Assembly (NCBI RefSeq): GCF_035953295.1
Contig: NZ_CP108370.1
Coordinates: forward strand, 620,001 to 684,000
Direction: 5' to 3'
DNA from: Streptomyces sp. NBC_01335
GTDB taxonomy: Bacteria > Actinomycetota > Actinomycetes > Streptomycetales > Streptomycetaceae
Length of the DNA stretch: 64,000 bases
In this document: in pieces, positions 37,017 through 45,424 of the stretch
Numbering within the stretch: position 1 is the first letter of the stretch
Layout: every line of letters begins with the position of its first letter
The notes under the pieces: generated by a model
What the model saw: only the letters and a program-made list of their open reading frames with translations
Database searches by the model: none
Told to the model about the DNA's origin: nothing
Position numbers and translations under genes: made by a program

Positions 37017-37384
37017 TGTGGATCACTCGAAACGGCACCGGAACACGGGCCGGACGACGCCTTCCTCCGTCGGCGGAACAGCTTCCTTTCGAGCACGGGC
37101 GACTGAGTAGGGAGGCCCACCGGATCATCGGCGGGCGGAACGAAACGGGAGGCTATCTTGAGGCGATGAGGGCCGCAAGGAACGTCTTTCGGCCATGGAT
37201 CACCGTCCCGACTACCGGTCGGCAGCCTCGGCCTGAAGCAGCAGAAGGAGCCGGAAATGGCCGCTCGTGGAAGAGAAAATGATCCCCGCCCGTGCCAGGG
37301 GAATATCCGGAAACAGGAAAGGACGAGCGGTGAGTGACTGACGGGACTCCTGCGAAGGTGGGGCGCGCCCGTAGGAGACGCCCC
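37017..37384. other. Intergenic region upstream of the NRPS operon
   Basis: 368 bp without a convincing gene, less GC-rich than its surroundings. It should contain the promoter of the leftward PhyH-NRPS operon. The left-hand part (37090-37200) is relatively A-rich. No clear repeat or operator was found. Confidence 0.5.
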
Positions 37385-38896
37385 TCAGTCCCGGCGGTGG
37401 CGCTCCTGCTCCAGCAGCGCGTCGAGATCGGTGAGCCGGTCCAGCCCCCGCACCGCCCGGCTCATCCGCGCGTTGTGCTCGAACCGGTCGCGGTGGCGGT
37501 GCAGCAGGTTCCAGTAACCGGCGGTGAAGGGGCAGGCGTCCTCGCCGACCCGTACGGAGGGCTTGTAGCGGCAGGTCCCGCAGAGGTCGCTCATGCGGTC
37601 GATGTAGGCGCCCCCGGAGGTGTACGGCTTGGTGGTCATACGGCCCCCGTCGGCGTACTGCGACATCCCCACCACGTTCGGGACCATGACCCAGTCGTAG
37701 CCGTCCACGAAGCTGCGGTGGAACCAGTCGGTGACGGCCCGGGGGTCCCAGCCTCGTTGGAGGGCGAGGCTGCCCAGGATCATCAGGCGCGGGATGTGGT
37801 GGGTCCAGCCGGTCTCCCTGACCTGGTCCAGGACGTGGCGGACACAGTTCGCGCCGGTGCCCTCCGAGGACAGTTCGGTGAACCAGTCGGGCAGTGGGCC
37901 CCGGTGGTGCAGGGCGTTGCTCTCCCGGTAGCCCGGGCCGAAGTACCAGTAGACGTGCCAGACGAACTCGCGCCATCCGGCGATCTGCCGGACGAAGCCC
38001 TCGGCACTGTTGAGGGGCACGTCGCCCGACCGCCACCGCGCCTCGGCCCGTTCGACGCACTCGGCGGGGTCCAACAGGCCGAGGTTGAGCGACGAGGAGA
38101 GCAGACTGTGGCTCATCGTCGCGTCCCCGGCGAGGATCGCGTCCTCGTACGCGCCGAAGGTGGCGAGCCGGTGTTCGACGAAGCGGTGCAGGGCCGCGAG
38201 GGCTTCACGGCGGGTGGCCGGAAACCTGCGGGGCGCGTCCTGGCCGACGAACGCGACGTCCCCGTCGCGCGCCCAGCGGTCGAGGTCGGAGCGCACCTCG
38301 GCGTCGATGTCGCCCTCCCGGGGCCGGTAGGGCGCCGGAACGCCCAGTCCCCTCGCGCCGCGCGGTGGGGGCTGCCGGTTGTCGTGGTCCAGGTTCCACC
38401 GGCCGCCGGCCGGCCGGTCGCCCTCCATCAGCAGCTCGTGCGTGCGGCGGACCCACCGGTAGAAGTCCTCCTGGCGGAGTCGCTCCGTCCCCCGGCCGTC
38501 CGCCCATCTCCTGAACTCGTCGTGCGCCACGAGGAAGCCGCGCGCCGGCAGCACACGGACGGAGGGCAGGGTGTCCACGAAGGCGCGGGCGGTGTGGGAG
38601 GTGGGGTGGTGCAAGGTCACCGGCCCGTCCCCCACGGCTTCGCGCAGGCCCTCGCGGTAGGTGTCCGCCTTGACGTACCGCACCCGGTCCCCGAGCTCGG
38701 CGGCCCGGTGGCGCATCGCCGAGAGGATCAGATGGGCCTTGGCGCGGTGGAAGCGTCTGCGGCGGAAGACACTCCGGGCCTCGATCATCACCAGCGGCAC
38801 GTCCCGGTCCGGTCCGCCCCGCGCGGGATCGGTGAAGTGCGGGCCGAGCTGATCGCCGAACAGCCAGTGGGCGGCGGTGGGTTCTTCCTCGGTCAT
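37385..38896 (-). CDS. Photolyase-related protein, FeS-BCP type
   Basis: 503-aa cryptochrome/photolyase-family protein of the deoxyribodipyrimidine photolyase-related group. It opens AHWLFGDQLGPHF. The FAD region is rich in conserved Trp/Tyr (GWREFVWHVYWYFGP; WVMVPNVVGMSQYADGG). Four Cys expected to hold a 4Fe-4S cluster are visible: GANCVRHVL, LCGTCRY (two) and DACPF. Members repair (6-4) photoproducts or act as light sensors. The ATG is the first Met giving the family start. Confidence 0.88.
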   Translation of the reverse strand: MTEEEPTAAHWLFGDQLGPHFTDPARGGPDRDVPLVMIEARSVFRRRRFHRAKAHLILSAMRHRAAELGDRVRYVKADTYREGLREAVGDGPVTLHHPTSHTARAFVDTLPSVRVLPARGFLVAHDEFRRWADGRGTERLRQEDFYRWVRRTHELLMEGDRPAGGRWNLDHDNRQPPPRGARGLGVPAPYRPREGDIDAEVRSDLDRWARDGDVAFVGQDAPRRFPATRREALAALHRFVEHRLATFGAYEDAILAGDATMSHSLLSSSLNLGLLDPAECVERAEARWRSGDVPLNSAEGFVRQIAGWREFVWHVYWYFGPGYRESNALHHRGPLPDWFTELSSEGTGANCVRHVLDQVRETGWTHHIPRLMILGSLALQRGWDPRAVTDWFHRSFVDGYDWVMVPNVVGMSQYADGGRMTTKPYTSGGAYIDRMSDLCGTCRYKPSVRVGEDACPFTAGYWNLLHRHRDRFEHNARMSRAVRGLDRLTDLDALLEQERHRRD

Positions 38897-38964
38897 GCCG
38901 GGCGCTCCATCGGCGATTCCTGCCCTGCCTCGTCGAGGCTGCTGCCCCGCAGCCTCTGGTGCAC

Positions 38965-39160
38965 CGATCAAAGCGCACGAGGGCCCGGACGGTGGCCCGC
39001 ACACGCCGGAGGGTGGGACGGTGGACAGCAGCGCCAGGACCTGCGGTGCGAGCAAGGCGGCGGACAGTCCCTCGAGCACCCGGGAGAGGACGAGGAAGTC
39101 GCCCGACATGGCTGTGCCGCACAGGTAGAGGTCACCGAGGCGCCCGCCGGGCCGGCCGGA
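38965..39160 (-). pseudogene. Remnant of an MFS transporter
   Basis: Reverse-strand translation contains GRLGDLYLC, then LVLSRVLEGLSAALLAPQVLALLS, closely matching the loop 2-3 and fourth-helix region of DHA2-type MFS exporters (RVLQGLGAALLAPQVLA). Both ends dissolve into unrelated sequence, so only about 60 residues survive. The fragment lies directly upstream of the photolyase gene. Confidence 0.6.
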
Positions 39161-39243
39161 GGCAGCGGACGGGCGCCGGCCGCCGGAGGGATTTCCGACG
39201 GCCGACGGCCCGTTGAAGGGCTGGAGAACCCTGCGGGTTCCTG

Positions 39244-39630
39244 TCAGGACTCGCAGGGAAGGCCGCTGATGCGGGTGGTGTACGCCGCGGAGACCCAACG
39301 GTTGGTGCCCACCTTGTGGAAGCCGTTGGTGGTGGCCACCTCCGCGAGGATCGTGGAGCCGTTGGCGTAGGACCCGACGACCGAGTAGCTGGTGCCGGGA
39401 CCGCTGCGTATTTGCAGACCGCCGTTGGCGTTGACCTTGTAGTAGCACTGGGTGGCGAGCGCACCGGCCGGCACGAGCTCCACAGTCGCGCCCGTCGTGC
39501 GGGCGGGTGCGGCGGCCTGGGCCGTGAGACCGCCGCCGAGGAGCGCGGCGGCGGACAGGGCCACCACGGCTGCCGTGCGGGCGGCTGAGCGACGCGATAA
39601 CAAGGTGCGGTGTGCTGCGGTGACGGTCAT
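39244..39630 (-). CDS. Secreted bacterial SH3-domain protein
   Basis: 128-aa exported protein. A signal peptide with arginines then ALSAAALLGGGLTAQAAA ends near residue 40. The mature part is one SH3b domain: LQIRSGPGTSYSVVGSYANG and WVSAAYTTRISG, with two Cys (CYYKVN and the end CES) likely forming a disulfide. Such domains bind cell-wall peptides. A short hairpin (GAACCC-TGC-GGGTTC) follows the stop. Confidence 0.83.
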   Translation of the reverse strand: MTVTAAHRTLLSRRSAARTAAVVALSAAALLGGGLTAQAAAPARTTGATVELVPAGALATQCYYKVNANGGLQIRSGPGTSYSVVGSYANGSTILAEVATTNGFHKVGTNRWVSAAYTTRISGLPCES

Positions 39631-40438
39631 GGAATCGATTCCCCTTGCGTCGTCGGTTCTGGGTTCGGAACACGTACGTAGGAGCAGGCCGGTGCCTGCC
39701 GAGCGGTGTCACCGCTCAGAGACACCTGAGCCGCGCACGACGCTAGCGCCATCGGGGCAAAATCAGATGCCTGGTACACGAGACCTACCCAACCGGAACC
39801 GGGGGAAGGGGCCCGTTGCGGTTGGCGTTCCCGTCCTGTCTCGGCGGGGTGAAATCGCAGCTCAGCAGGGGTGCGCGACGAGACGAGGCTCCTGGTCGTG
39901 TCGGGGGTCTTCGCTACGCATCACGCATCGTCCGAGAAGCCTCACTGATCAGCGTCGTGGCTCCTTCCCTTCCCGTCGCACCGGCCTCAGAGCTTCCGTT
40001 CGGGGAACGGTCACGGTGACCGCTCCCCGAACACTTACGCAAAGCTCCCATTCCGGACTGCAACCCTCGACCTGCTGCTACGGGCGTCAGAAACCGGCAT
40101 CAAGGGCGCTCGGCGCAGGCGACCGACGGGGCATTCGGTGGAGGCGCCCGGTCGGCGCGGCAGGGGCCGGACGCCCCCGATCCGCCCTCAGGGCGGACGG
40201 CGCTGCTTTCGTAACACGCCCTCGCGGACGAAACGGCTCCGCGCCCGCGCAAACCTCCTGCGGCCCGCGATCATCGTATCGAGTTAATGTCAGCGCCTTC
40301 CCTTGGTCCGGCAGAGGGAGCGGCCGTTAGTGTCCTCGGCGTCTGGACGGGTTTCCGTTCACCTACCCCTTTTCCCTCCTGTTGCCCGGTGGCGTCCGTA
40401 TGCCCGCGCCACCGCCCTGACCACGGAGAGCGTGCACG
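39631..40438. other. Gene-poor intergenic region
   Basis: 808 bp with no gene I can support in any frame. It holds a long hairpin (39998-40032, listed separately). Nearer the encapsulin gene is an AT-richer stretch (around 40270-40290) that could carry its promoter. Remaining sequence shows no recognisable protein fragment. Confidence 0.55.
39998..40032. terminator. Long hairpin, possible terminator
   Basis: GTTCGGGGAACGGTCAC and GTGACCGCTCCCCGAAC pair over 17 bp with one mismatch and almost no loop. No gene ends nearby on either strand, so it may be an operator or a remnant rather than a terminator. Confidence 0.4.
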
Positions 40439-41851
40439 ATGACTGTTGACTCGAGCCCGGACGAGCAACTGGAGCTGCCCCGGCAGTCCAGCCTGGGCAC
40501 GGCGGCCGCCCGCAACCTCGCCCACACGACCAAGTCCGCCCCGCAGATGCAGGAGATCACCTCCCGCTGGCTGCTGCGCATGCTCCCCTGGGTGGAGACC
40601 CAGGGCGGGGCGTACCGGGTGAACCGTCGTCTGTCCTACACCGTCGGCGACGGGACCATCGAGTTCGTCCAGGACGGTGCCGACGTCCGGGTGATCCCCC
40701 GGGAGCTCGGTGAACTGGCGCTGTTGCGCGGCTTCGACGACGTGGAGGTGCTGACCGCCCTCGCCGACCGCTGCGTGCAGCGCGACTTCCGCGCCGGCGA
40801 GACGCTGGTCGAACGCGGGGCGCCGGCGGACCGGATCCACCTGATCGCCCACGGCCGCGTCAGCCAGACCTCCGTGGGCAGTTACGGCGACGAGGTGGAT
40901 CTGGACGTCCTCGCCGACGGCGACCGGTTCGGGGAGGACGCTCTGCTGGACGAGGACGCCCGGTGGGAGCAGACCGCCACCGCCGAGACCTCGGGCACGC
41001 TGCTCACCCTGTCGCGCGCCGACTTCGGAGCAGTGCTCTCCGGGGCGCCGGGTCTCCGCGCCCACGTCGAGGCGTTCACTTCGCTCTCCGGCAGGCAGCA
41101 GAACCATCGCGGCGAGGCGGAGATCGCGATGTCGGCCGGCCACGTCGGCGAGCAGGAGCTGCCCGGCGCCTTCGTGGACTACGAGTTGAAGCCACGCGAG
41201 TACGAACTCTCCGTCGCCCAGACGATTCTGCGGGTCCACACGAGGGTCGCCGACCTCTACAACGGCCCGATGAACCAGACGAAGGAGCAACTCCGGCTCA
41301 CCATCGAGGCGCTGAGAGAGCGTCAGGAACATGAACTGATCAACAACCGGGAGTTCGGCCTGCTCCACAACGCCGACTTCAAGCAGCGCCTCCAGCCGCA
41401 CGCCGGTCCGCCGACCCCGGACGACCTGGACGAACTGCTCTGCCGGCGCCGCGGTTCCAAGTTCTTCCTCGCGCACCCCCGGACGATCGCGGCGATCGGG
41501 CGCGGGTTCAACGCGCGGGGTATCTACCCGGACCACGTCGACCTCGGCGGCCAGCAGGTACCGGCCTGGCGCGGCGTACCGATCCTGCCCTGCAACAAGA
41601 TCCCGGTCACCCCGGAGAAGACCAGCTCGATCCTCTGCATGCGTACCGGCGAGGCGAATCAGGGCGTCATCGGCCTGCACCAGACGGGCCTGCCGGACGA
41701 GTACGAACCGGGCCTGTCGGTCCGCTTCATGGGGCTCGACGAGAAGGCGATCACGTCCTACCTCGTCAGTACGTACTACTCCGCCGCGATCCTCGTGCCG
41801 GACGCGGTCGGCGTGCTGGAGAACGTGCAGATCGCCCACTGGCCCAGGTAA
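40439..41851 (+). CDS. eshA: Family 2B encapsulin shell protein with cNMP-binding domain (EshA-like)
   Basis: 470-aa protein of the EshA family, now known to be family 2B encapsulins. A cyclic-nucleotide-binding-like domain is inserted at about 96-205 ([38 protein letters not shown]). The HK97-type shell part includes the N-arm (1-90) and about 230-470 ([52 protein letters not shown]). It forms a protein nanocompartment around cargo. The next two genes encode the 2-methylisoborneol enzymes, the known partners of this shell type in Streptomyces (SCO7699-7701 arrangement). Confidence 0.9.
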   Translation: MTVDSSPDEQLELPRQSSLGTAAARNLAHTTKSAPQMQEITSRWLLRMLPWVETQGGAYRVNRRLSYTVGDGTIEFVQDGADVRVIPRELGELALLRGFDDVEVLTALADRCVQRDFRAGETLVERGAPADRIHLIAHGRVSQTSVGSYGDEVDLDVLADGDRFGEDALLDEDARWEQTATAETSGTLLTLSRADFGAVLSGAPGLRAHVEAFTSLSGRQQNHRGEAEIAMSAGHVGEQELPGAFVDYELKPREYELSVAQTILRVHTRVADLYNGPMNQTKEQLRLTIEALRERQEHELINNREFGLLHNADFKQRLQPHAGPPTPDDLDELLCRRRGSKFFLAHPRTIAAIGRGFNARGIYPDHVDLGGQQVPAWRGVPILPCNKIPVTPEKTSSILCMRTGEANQGVIGLHQTGLPDEYEPGLSVRFMGLDEKAITSYLVSTYYSAAILVPDAVGVLENVQIAHWPR

Positions 41852-41898
41852 GGCTGCCCCTGCCCGAGAGGGACGGCCCGGCGCGACACGCCCTGTAA

Positions 41899-41935
41899 CC
41901 CTCCGGGGCGGTCGCGCGGGCCCCGGAGGGCTTTT
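41899..41935 (+). terminator. Attenuator-like hairpin between shell and cargo genes
   Basis: CCCTCCGGGGC and GCCCCGGAGGG (11 bp, 10-nt loop) followed by CTTTT. It looks like an intrinsic terminator but lies inside an apparent operon, 33 nt before the terpene synthase gene. Partial read-through would give more shell than cargo mRNA. Confidence 0.65.
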
Positions 41936-41967
41936 GGAGAGCCACCCATTCCACCAAGGAGCCATGG

Positions 41968-43395
41968 ATGCCAGCGCCCGAGCTGCCACCACCACGGTCG
42001 AGCCTGCCAGAGGCCGCCACCCATTTCGGAGCGCACGTACTCGCCGCCGCGGTGGCCCGTGCCCACGACATCACGGCCGCCACCGGCGGCCCGCCCGACG
42101 CGGGCTCCGTACCCGAACCGCCCGCGGTCTCCGTACCCGCCCCAGCCGCGATTCCCGTACCCGCCCCGGCTGCCGCTCCCGGCACCGCGCCGGCCGGGGC
42201 GCCCGCACCGGACACAGGTCTGGAGCGCCTCCTGCGCGGTCCCAGCGGCCTGGGCACGGCGGGGCTCCGCCTGGTCCTGAGGGAAGCGCCGCCGACACCG
42301 CCGACAGCGAACCCGCTTCTCCCTCCGCACCTGCTCCCACCTCCGCATGCGTCTCTGCACTCACCTCTGGATTCACCTGCAGAAACGTTGGCGGAGGCGG
42401 CCGTGGACACCGCGGAGGGCACGCCGGTCCCGGGTCTCTATTACCACCCGGTGCCCGAGCCCGATCCGGTACGGGTGGAGGAGGTCAGCCGGCGGATCAA
42501 GGCCTGGGCGGTCGACGAGGTCAGCCTGTTCCCCGACGACTGGGAGGAGGAGTTCGACGGCTTCTCCGTGGGCCGCTACATGGTCGCCTGCCATCCGGAC
42601 GCACCCACCGTCGACCATCTGATGCTCGCCACCCGCCTGATGGTGGCCGAGAACGCGGTGGACGACTGCTACTGCGAGGACCACGGCGGCTCGCCCATCG
42701 GCCTCGGTGAACGCCTCCTGCTGGCGCACACCGCCCTCGATCCCCTGTACACGACCGCGGAGTACCAGCCGCAGTGGGCCGAGTCGCTCCATGCGGACGC
42801 GCCCCGGCGCGCGTACCGCTCCGCCATGGAGTACTTCGTACGGGCGGCCGGCGCCTCCCAGGCGGACCGGCTCCGGCACGACATGGCCCGGCTGCACCTG
42901 GGGTACCTCGCCGAAGCGGCCTGGTCGCAGGAGGGCCGCGTACCGGAGGTGTGGGAGTACCTGGCGATGCGCCAGTTCAACAACTTCCGCCCCTGCCCGA
43001 CGATCACGGACACCGTCGGCGGCTACGAACTGCCGGCGGACCTGCACGCCCGGGCGGACATGCAGAAGGTCATCGCGCTCGCCGGGAACGCGACGACCAT
43101 CGTGAACGACCTCTACTCCTACATGAAGGAACTCGACTCCCCCGGCCAGCACTTGAACCTGCCCGTGGTGATCGCCGAACGCGAGGGCTTCTCCGAGCGG
43201 GACGCCTATCTGAAGGCGGTCGAGGTCCACAACGACCTCATGCACGACTTCGAGGCGGAGGCAGCGGCCCTGGCCGAGGCGTGTCCCGCTCCCCAAGTGC
43301 AGCGCTTCCTGCGGGGCGTGGCCGCCTGGGTCGACGGCAACCACTACTGGCACCGGTCCAACACCTTCCGCTACCGCCTGCCCGATTTCTGGTAA
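41968..43395 (+). CDS. 2-methylisoborneol synthase (class I terpene cyclase)
   Basis: 475-aa terpene cyclase converting 2-methyl-GPP to the musty odorant 2-methylisoborneol. Metal-binding motifs are intact: DDCYCED (about 232) and the NSE triad NDLYSYMKE (about 380). The first 130 residues are Pro/Ala-rich and disordered, as in known synthases of this type, and probably carry the encapsulin-targeting signal. The ATG at 41968 is spaced correctly from AAGGAG; an out-of-frame ATG lies 4 nt earlier. Confidence 0.93.
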   Translation: MPAPELPPPRSSLPEAATHFGAHVLAAAVARAHDITAATGGPPDAGSVPEPPAVSVPAPAAIPVPAPAAAPGTAPAGAPAPDTGLERLLRGPSGLGTAGLRLVLREAPPTPPTANPLLPPHLLPPPHASLHSPLDSPAETLAEAAVDTAEGTPVPGLYYHPVPEPDPVRVEEVSRRIKAWAVDEVSLFPDDWEEEFDGFSVGRYMVACHPDAPTVDHLMLATRLMVAENAVDDCYCEDHGGSPIGLGERLLLAHTALDPLYTTAEYQPQWAESLHADAPRRAYRSAMEYFVRAAGASQADRLRHDMARLHLGYLAEAAWSQEGRVPEVWEYLAMRQFNNFRPCPTITDTVGGYELPADLHARADMQKVIALAGNATTIVNDLYSYMKELDSPGQHLNLPVVIAEREGFSERDAYLKAVEVHNDLMHDFEAEAAALAEACPAPQVQRFLRGVAAWVDGNHYWHRSNTFRYRLPDFW

Positions 43396-43410
43396 AGAAC
43401 GGATTCTTCT

Positions 43411-44307
43411 GTGACCCACACCGAACTCACCGCCGACCCCACCTCCCTGCGCATCCCCCGGCCTGCGTCGGCCGGCCCGGCGACGCCCTACCAGGGGGAC
43501 ATCGCCCGCTACTGGGACGGGGAGGCCAGGCCCGTGAACCTGCGGCTCGGCGATGTCGACGGCCTGTACCACCACCACTACGGCATCGGCGACGTGGACC
43601 ACGCGGCACTCGGCAGCCCCGAGGACAGCGAGAGCGAGAAGAAGCTCGTCACCGAACTCCACCGCCTGGAGTCGGCTCAGGCCGAGTACCTCCTGGGGCA
43701 CCTCGGCGACATCGGGCGTAACGACACCCTGGTGGACGCGGGCTGCGGCCGGGGCGGCTCGATGGTGATGGCGCACCAGCGCTTCGGCTGTACGGTCGAG
43801 GGCGTCACGCTCTCGGCTAAGCAGGCAGAGTTCGCCAACGGCCGGGCCGGCGAACTCGGCATCCAGGACCACGTCCGCGCCCGTGTCTGCAACATGCTCG
43901 CCACCCCCTTCGAGACCGGCTCCGCCGCCGGCTCGTGGAACAACGAGTCGAGCATGTACGTCGACCTGGAGGACCTCTTCGCCGAGCACTCCCGCGTCCT
44001 CAGGGTCGGCGGCCGTTACGTGACCATCACCGGCTGCTGGAACCCGCGGTACGGCCAGCCCTCGAAGTGGGTCTCGCAGATCAACGCGCACTTCGAGTGC
44101 AACATCCACTCGCGCCGGGAGTACCTGCGCGCCATGGCCGACAACCGCCTCGTGCCCACGGCCGTCGTCGACCTCACCCCCGACACGCTGCCCTACTGGG
44201 AGCTGCGGGCCACGTCCTCGCTGGTCACGGGGATCGAGGACGCGTTCATCAACTCGTACAAGGACGGTTCGTTCCAGTACCTGCTGATCGCGGCGGACCG
44301 CGTCTGA
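43411..44307 (+). CDS. gppmt: Geranyl diphosphate 2-C-methyltransferase
   Basis: 298-aa SAM-dependent methyltransferase making 2-methyl-GPP, the substrate of the preceding enzyme. The SAM motif is LVDAGCGRGGSMVMAH (about 108). ARYWDGEARPVNLRLGDVDG and HHHYGIGDVDHAALG near the N-terminus are highly characteristic of the family. GTG start 15 nt after the cyclase stop. Confidence 0.95.
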   Translation: MTHTELTADPTSLRIPRPASAGPATPYQGDIARYWDGEARPVNLRLGDVDGLYHHHYGIGDVDHAALGSPEDSESEKKLVTELHRLESAQAEYLLGHLGDIGRNDTLVDAGCGRGGSMVMAHQRFGCTVEGVTLSAKQAEFANGRAGELGIQDHVRARVCNMLATPFETGSAAGSWNNESSMYVDLEDLFAEHSRVLRVGGRYVTITGCWNPRYGQPSKWVSQINAHFECNIHSRREYLRAMADNRLVPTAVVDLTPDTLPYWELRATSSLVTGIEDAFINSYKDGSFQYLLIAADRV

Positions 44308-44326
44308 CCGCCTTCAACCGCACGAC

Positions 44327-44360
44327 CGGGAGGGCCCGTTCGCAGGAACGGGCCCTCCCG
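44327..44360. terminator. Terminator of the 2-methylisoborneol operon
   Basis: Perfect 15-bp stem (CGGGAGGGCCCGTTC / GAACGGGCCCTCCCG) with a 4-nt GCAG loop, between convergent genes; should act both ways. Confidence 0.85.
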
Positions 44361-44380
44361 TGCCGGTGCCGGTCGGCGCG

Positions 44381-44926
44381 TTACGCCCGCCCGCTCTCGC
44401 GGTTCGCCCGAAACCGGTGCCGCAGCGGCCCGACGCCCAGCCAGACAACGGTCACCAGGGCGAACTGGGCGACCAGGTTCCACAGTCCCGACGCCTGGGC
44501 GCCGGGGGCCGCAACGACCGACATCAGCAAGGTGAGTGCGGCGGCCACCGTGCACGCCGTGACGCAGCGCAGCCACAACCGCCATTCGTACCGCACCCGT
44601 TCGGGCCCGGACGCCGGTGGCTTCGCGGGGGCCGGGGCGCCGGCGACCCGGTGGGCCGACCAGGCGTCGGCACGGCGCACGATCTCGGGACCGAAGCCGA
44701 CCGAGACCCCGAGGTAGACGGCGGCCAGCCCGTGCGTGGCTCCGGCGGTACCGCCGGAGCGCAGGTCCGCGACGGAGAAGGCGACGAGGGCGAGGTCGGT
44801 GAGCGGCACGCACAGCAGCAGCGCCGCGCCGAGCCGGCGGGCCCGCAGGGCGTACCGGGCGAGAAGACCCAGCACCAGGAAGGCCCAGAAGGCGATCTCG
44901 CAGACGACGATCGCGCCGATCACCAC
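44381..44926 (-). CDS. Integral membrane protein of unknown function
   Basis: 181-aa protein with four or five predicted membrane segments (about 1-22, 32-52, 60-78, 120-140, 148-168) and a polar Ala/Pro loop near residue 100. No domain is recognised. GTG is duplicated at the start and overlaps the stop of a tiny upstream ORF, so translation may be coupled to the small ORFs described next to it. Confidence 0.65.
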   Translation of the reverse strand: MVIGAIVVCEIAFWAFLVLGLLARYALRARRLGAALLLCVPLTDLALVAFSVADLRSGGTAGATHGLAAVYLGVSVGFGPEIVRRADAWSAHRVAGAPAPAKPPASGPERVRYEWRLWLRCVTACTVAAALTLLMSVVAAPGAQASGLWNLVAQFALVTVVWLGVGPLRHRFRANRESGRA

Positions 44927-44972
44927 TCCGTCGCCGGCCAGGCCTCGTAGGGGGCGGAACGGGCGGCGGCGC

Positions 44973-45110
44973 TCATGCGGGGGCTCCGACCGCCGGGAGC
45001 AGCAGCACCGTGGCGCTCTGCCGGGCGGGGAACAACACGCGAACGGCCCTCGCCCGGTTCCGTAGGAAAACCCCGGTGACCTGCACCGACTTCCCCTCGA
45101 TCAGGCCCAT
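44973..45110 (-). CDS. Possible 45-aa small protein
   Basis: Short ORF with a good GAGGGGAAG site before ATG. It encodes a basic, then hydrophobic peptide (MGLIEGKSVQVTGVF ... VLLLPAVGAPA). Its stop overlaps (ATGA) the start of an 18-codon ORF (44920-44976), whose own stop overlaps the GTGs of the membrane protein gene. This chain suggests coupled translation. No homologue is recognised. Confidence 0.4.
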   Translation of the reverse strand: MGLIEGKSVQVTGVFLRNRARAVRVLFPARQSATVLLLPAVGAPA

Positions 45111-45424
45111 GCTCTTCCCCTCTCGAATATGCGGCGCGTCTTGAGGCAGGGCCTCGGCAAAGTGGCGCTTCGTCCGGATTGGTGATCATGCGATCCCGAG
45201 GAGAGGGAGGGGCCGGTGGAGGCCTCTCGCGTTGTGCCGAGGTCGGCGGCGATGATTCTCGGGTACTCACCGCGGTCGTTCTGGGGGCTGTGGCTTTCGG
45301 GGCTGGATGGGGATGCTCCGGAAGCCACAGCATAGGCGGCACCGCCCGTGACGCGGCGAAGGCACCTGCGCTTCCGAGGTCGTCACCTTCTCGGACGACG
45401 TCGGTGGGCTCAGCTCCGGAATTC
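45111..45424. other. Intergenic region containing left inverted repeat
   Basis: 314 bp with no supported gene. It contains the left 39-bp inverted repeat and, just outside it, GTCTTG (45138-45143), which also borders the right copy and could be a target duplication. The rest is unassigned sequence downstream of the leftward MFS gene. Confidence 0.5.
45146..45184 (+). repeat. Left 39-bp inverted repeat
   Basis: Starts GCAGGGCCTCGGCAAAGTGG and ends GTCCGGATTGGTG. It matches the reverse complement of 47261-47299 at 37 of 39 positions. Together they bracket the MFS/MerR pair and an ISAs1 remnant, like ends of a mobile unit. Confidence 0.75.

Noticed and set aside
39816..40019. Short plus-strand frame in the long gap before the encapsulin gene
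   Set aside because: No ribosome-binding site, no family resemblance and irregular codon use; the hairpin lies across its end.
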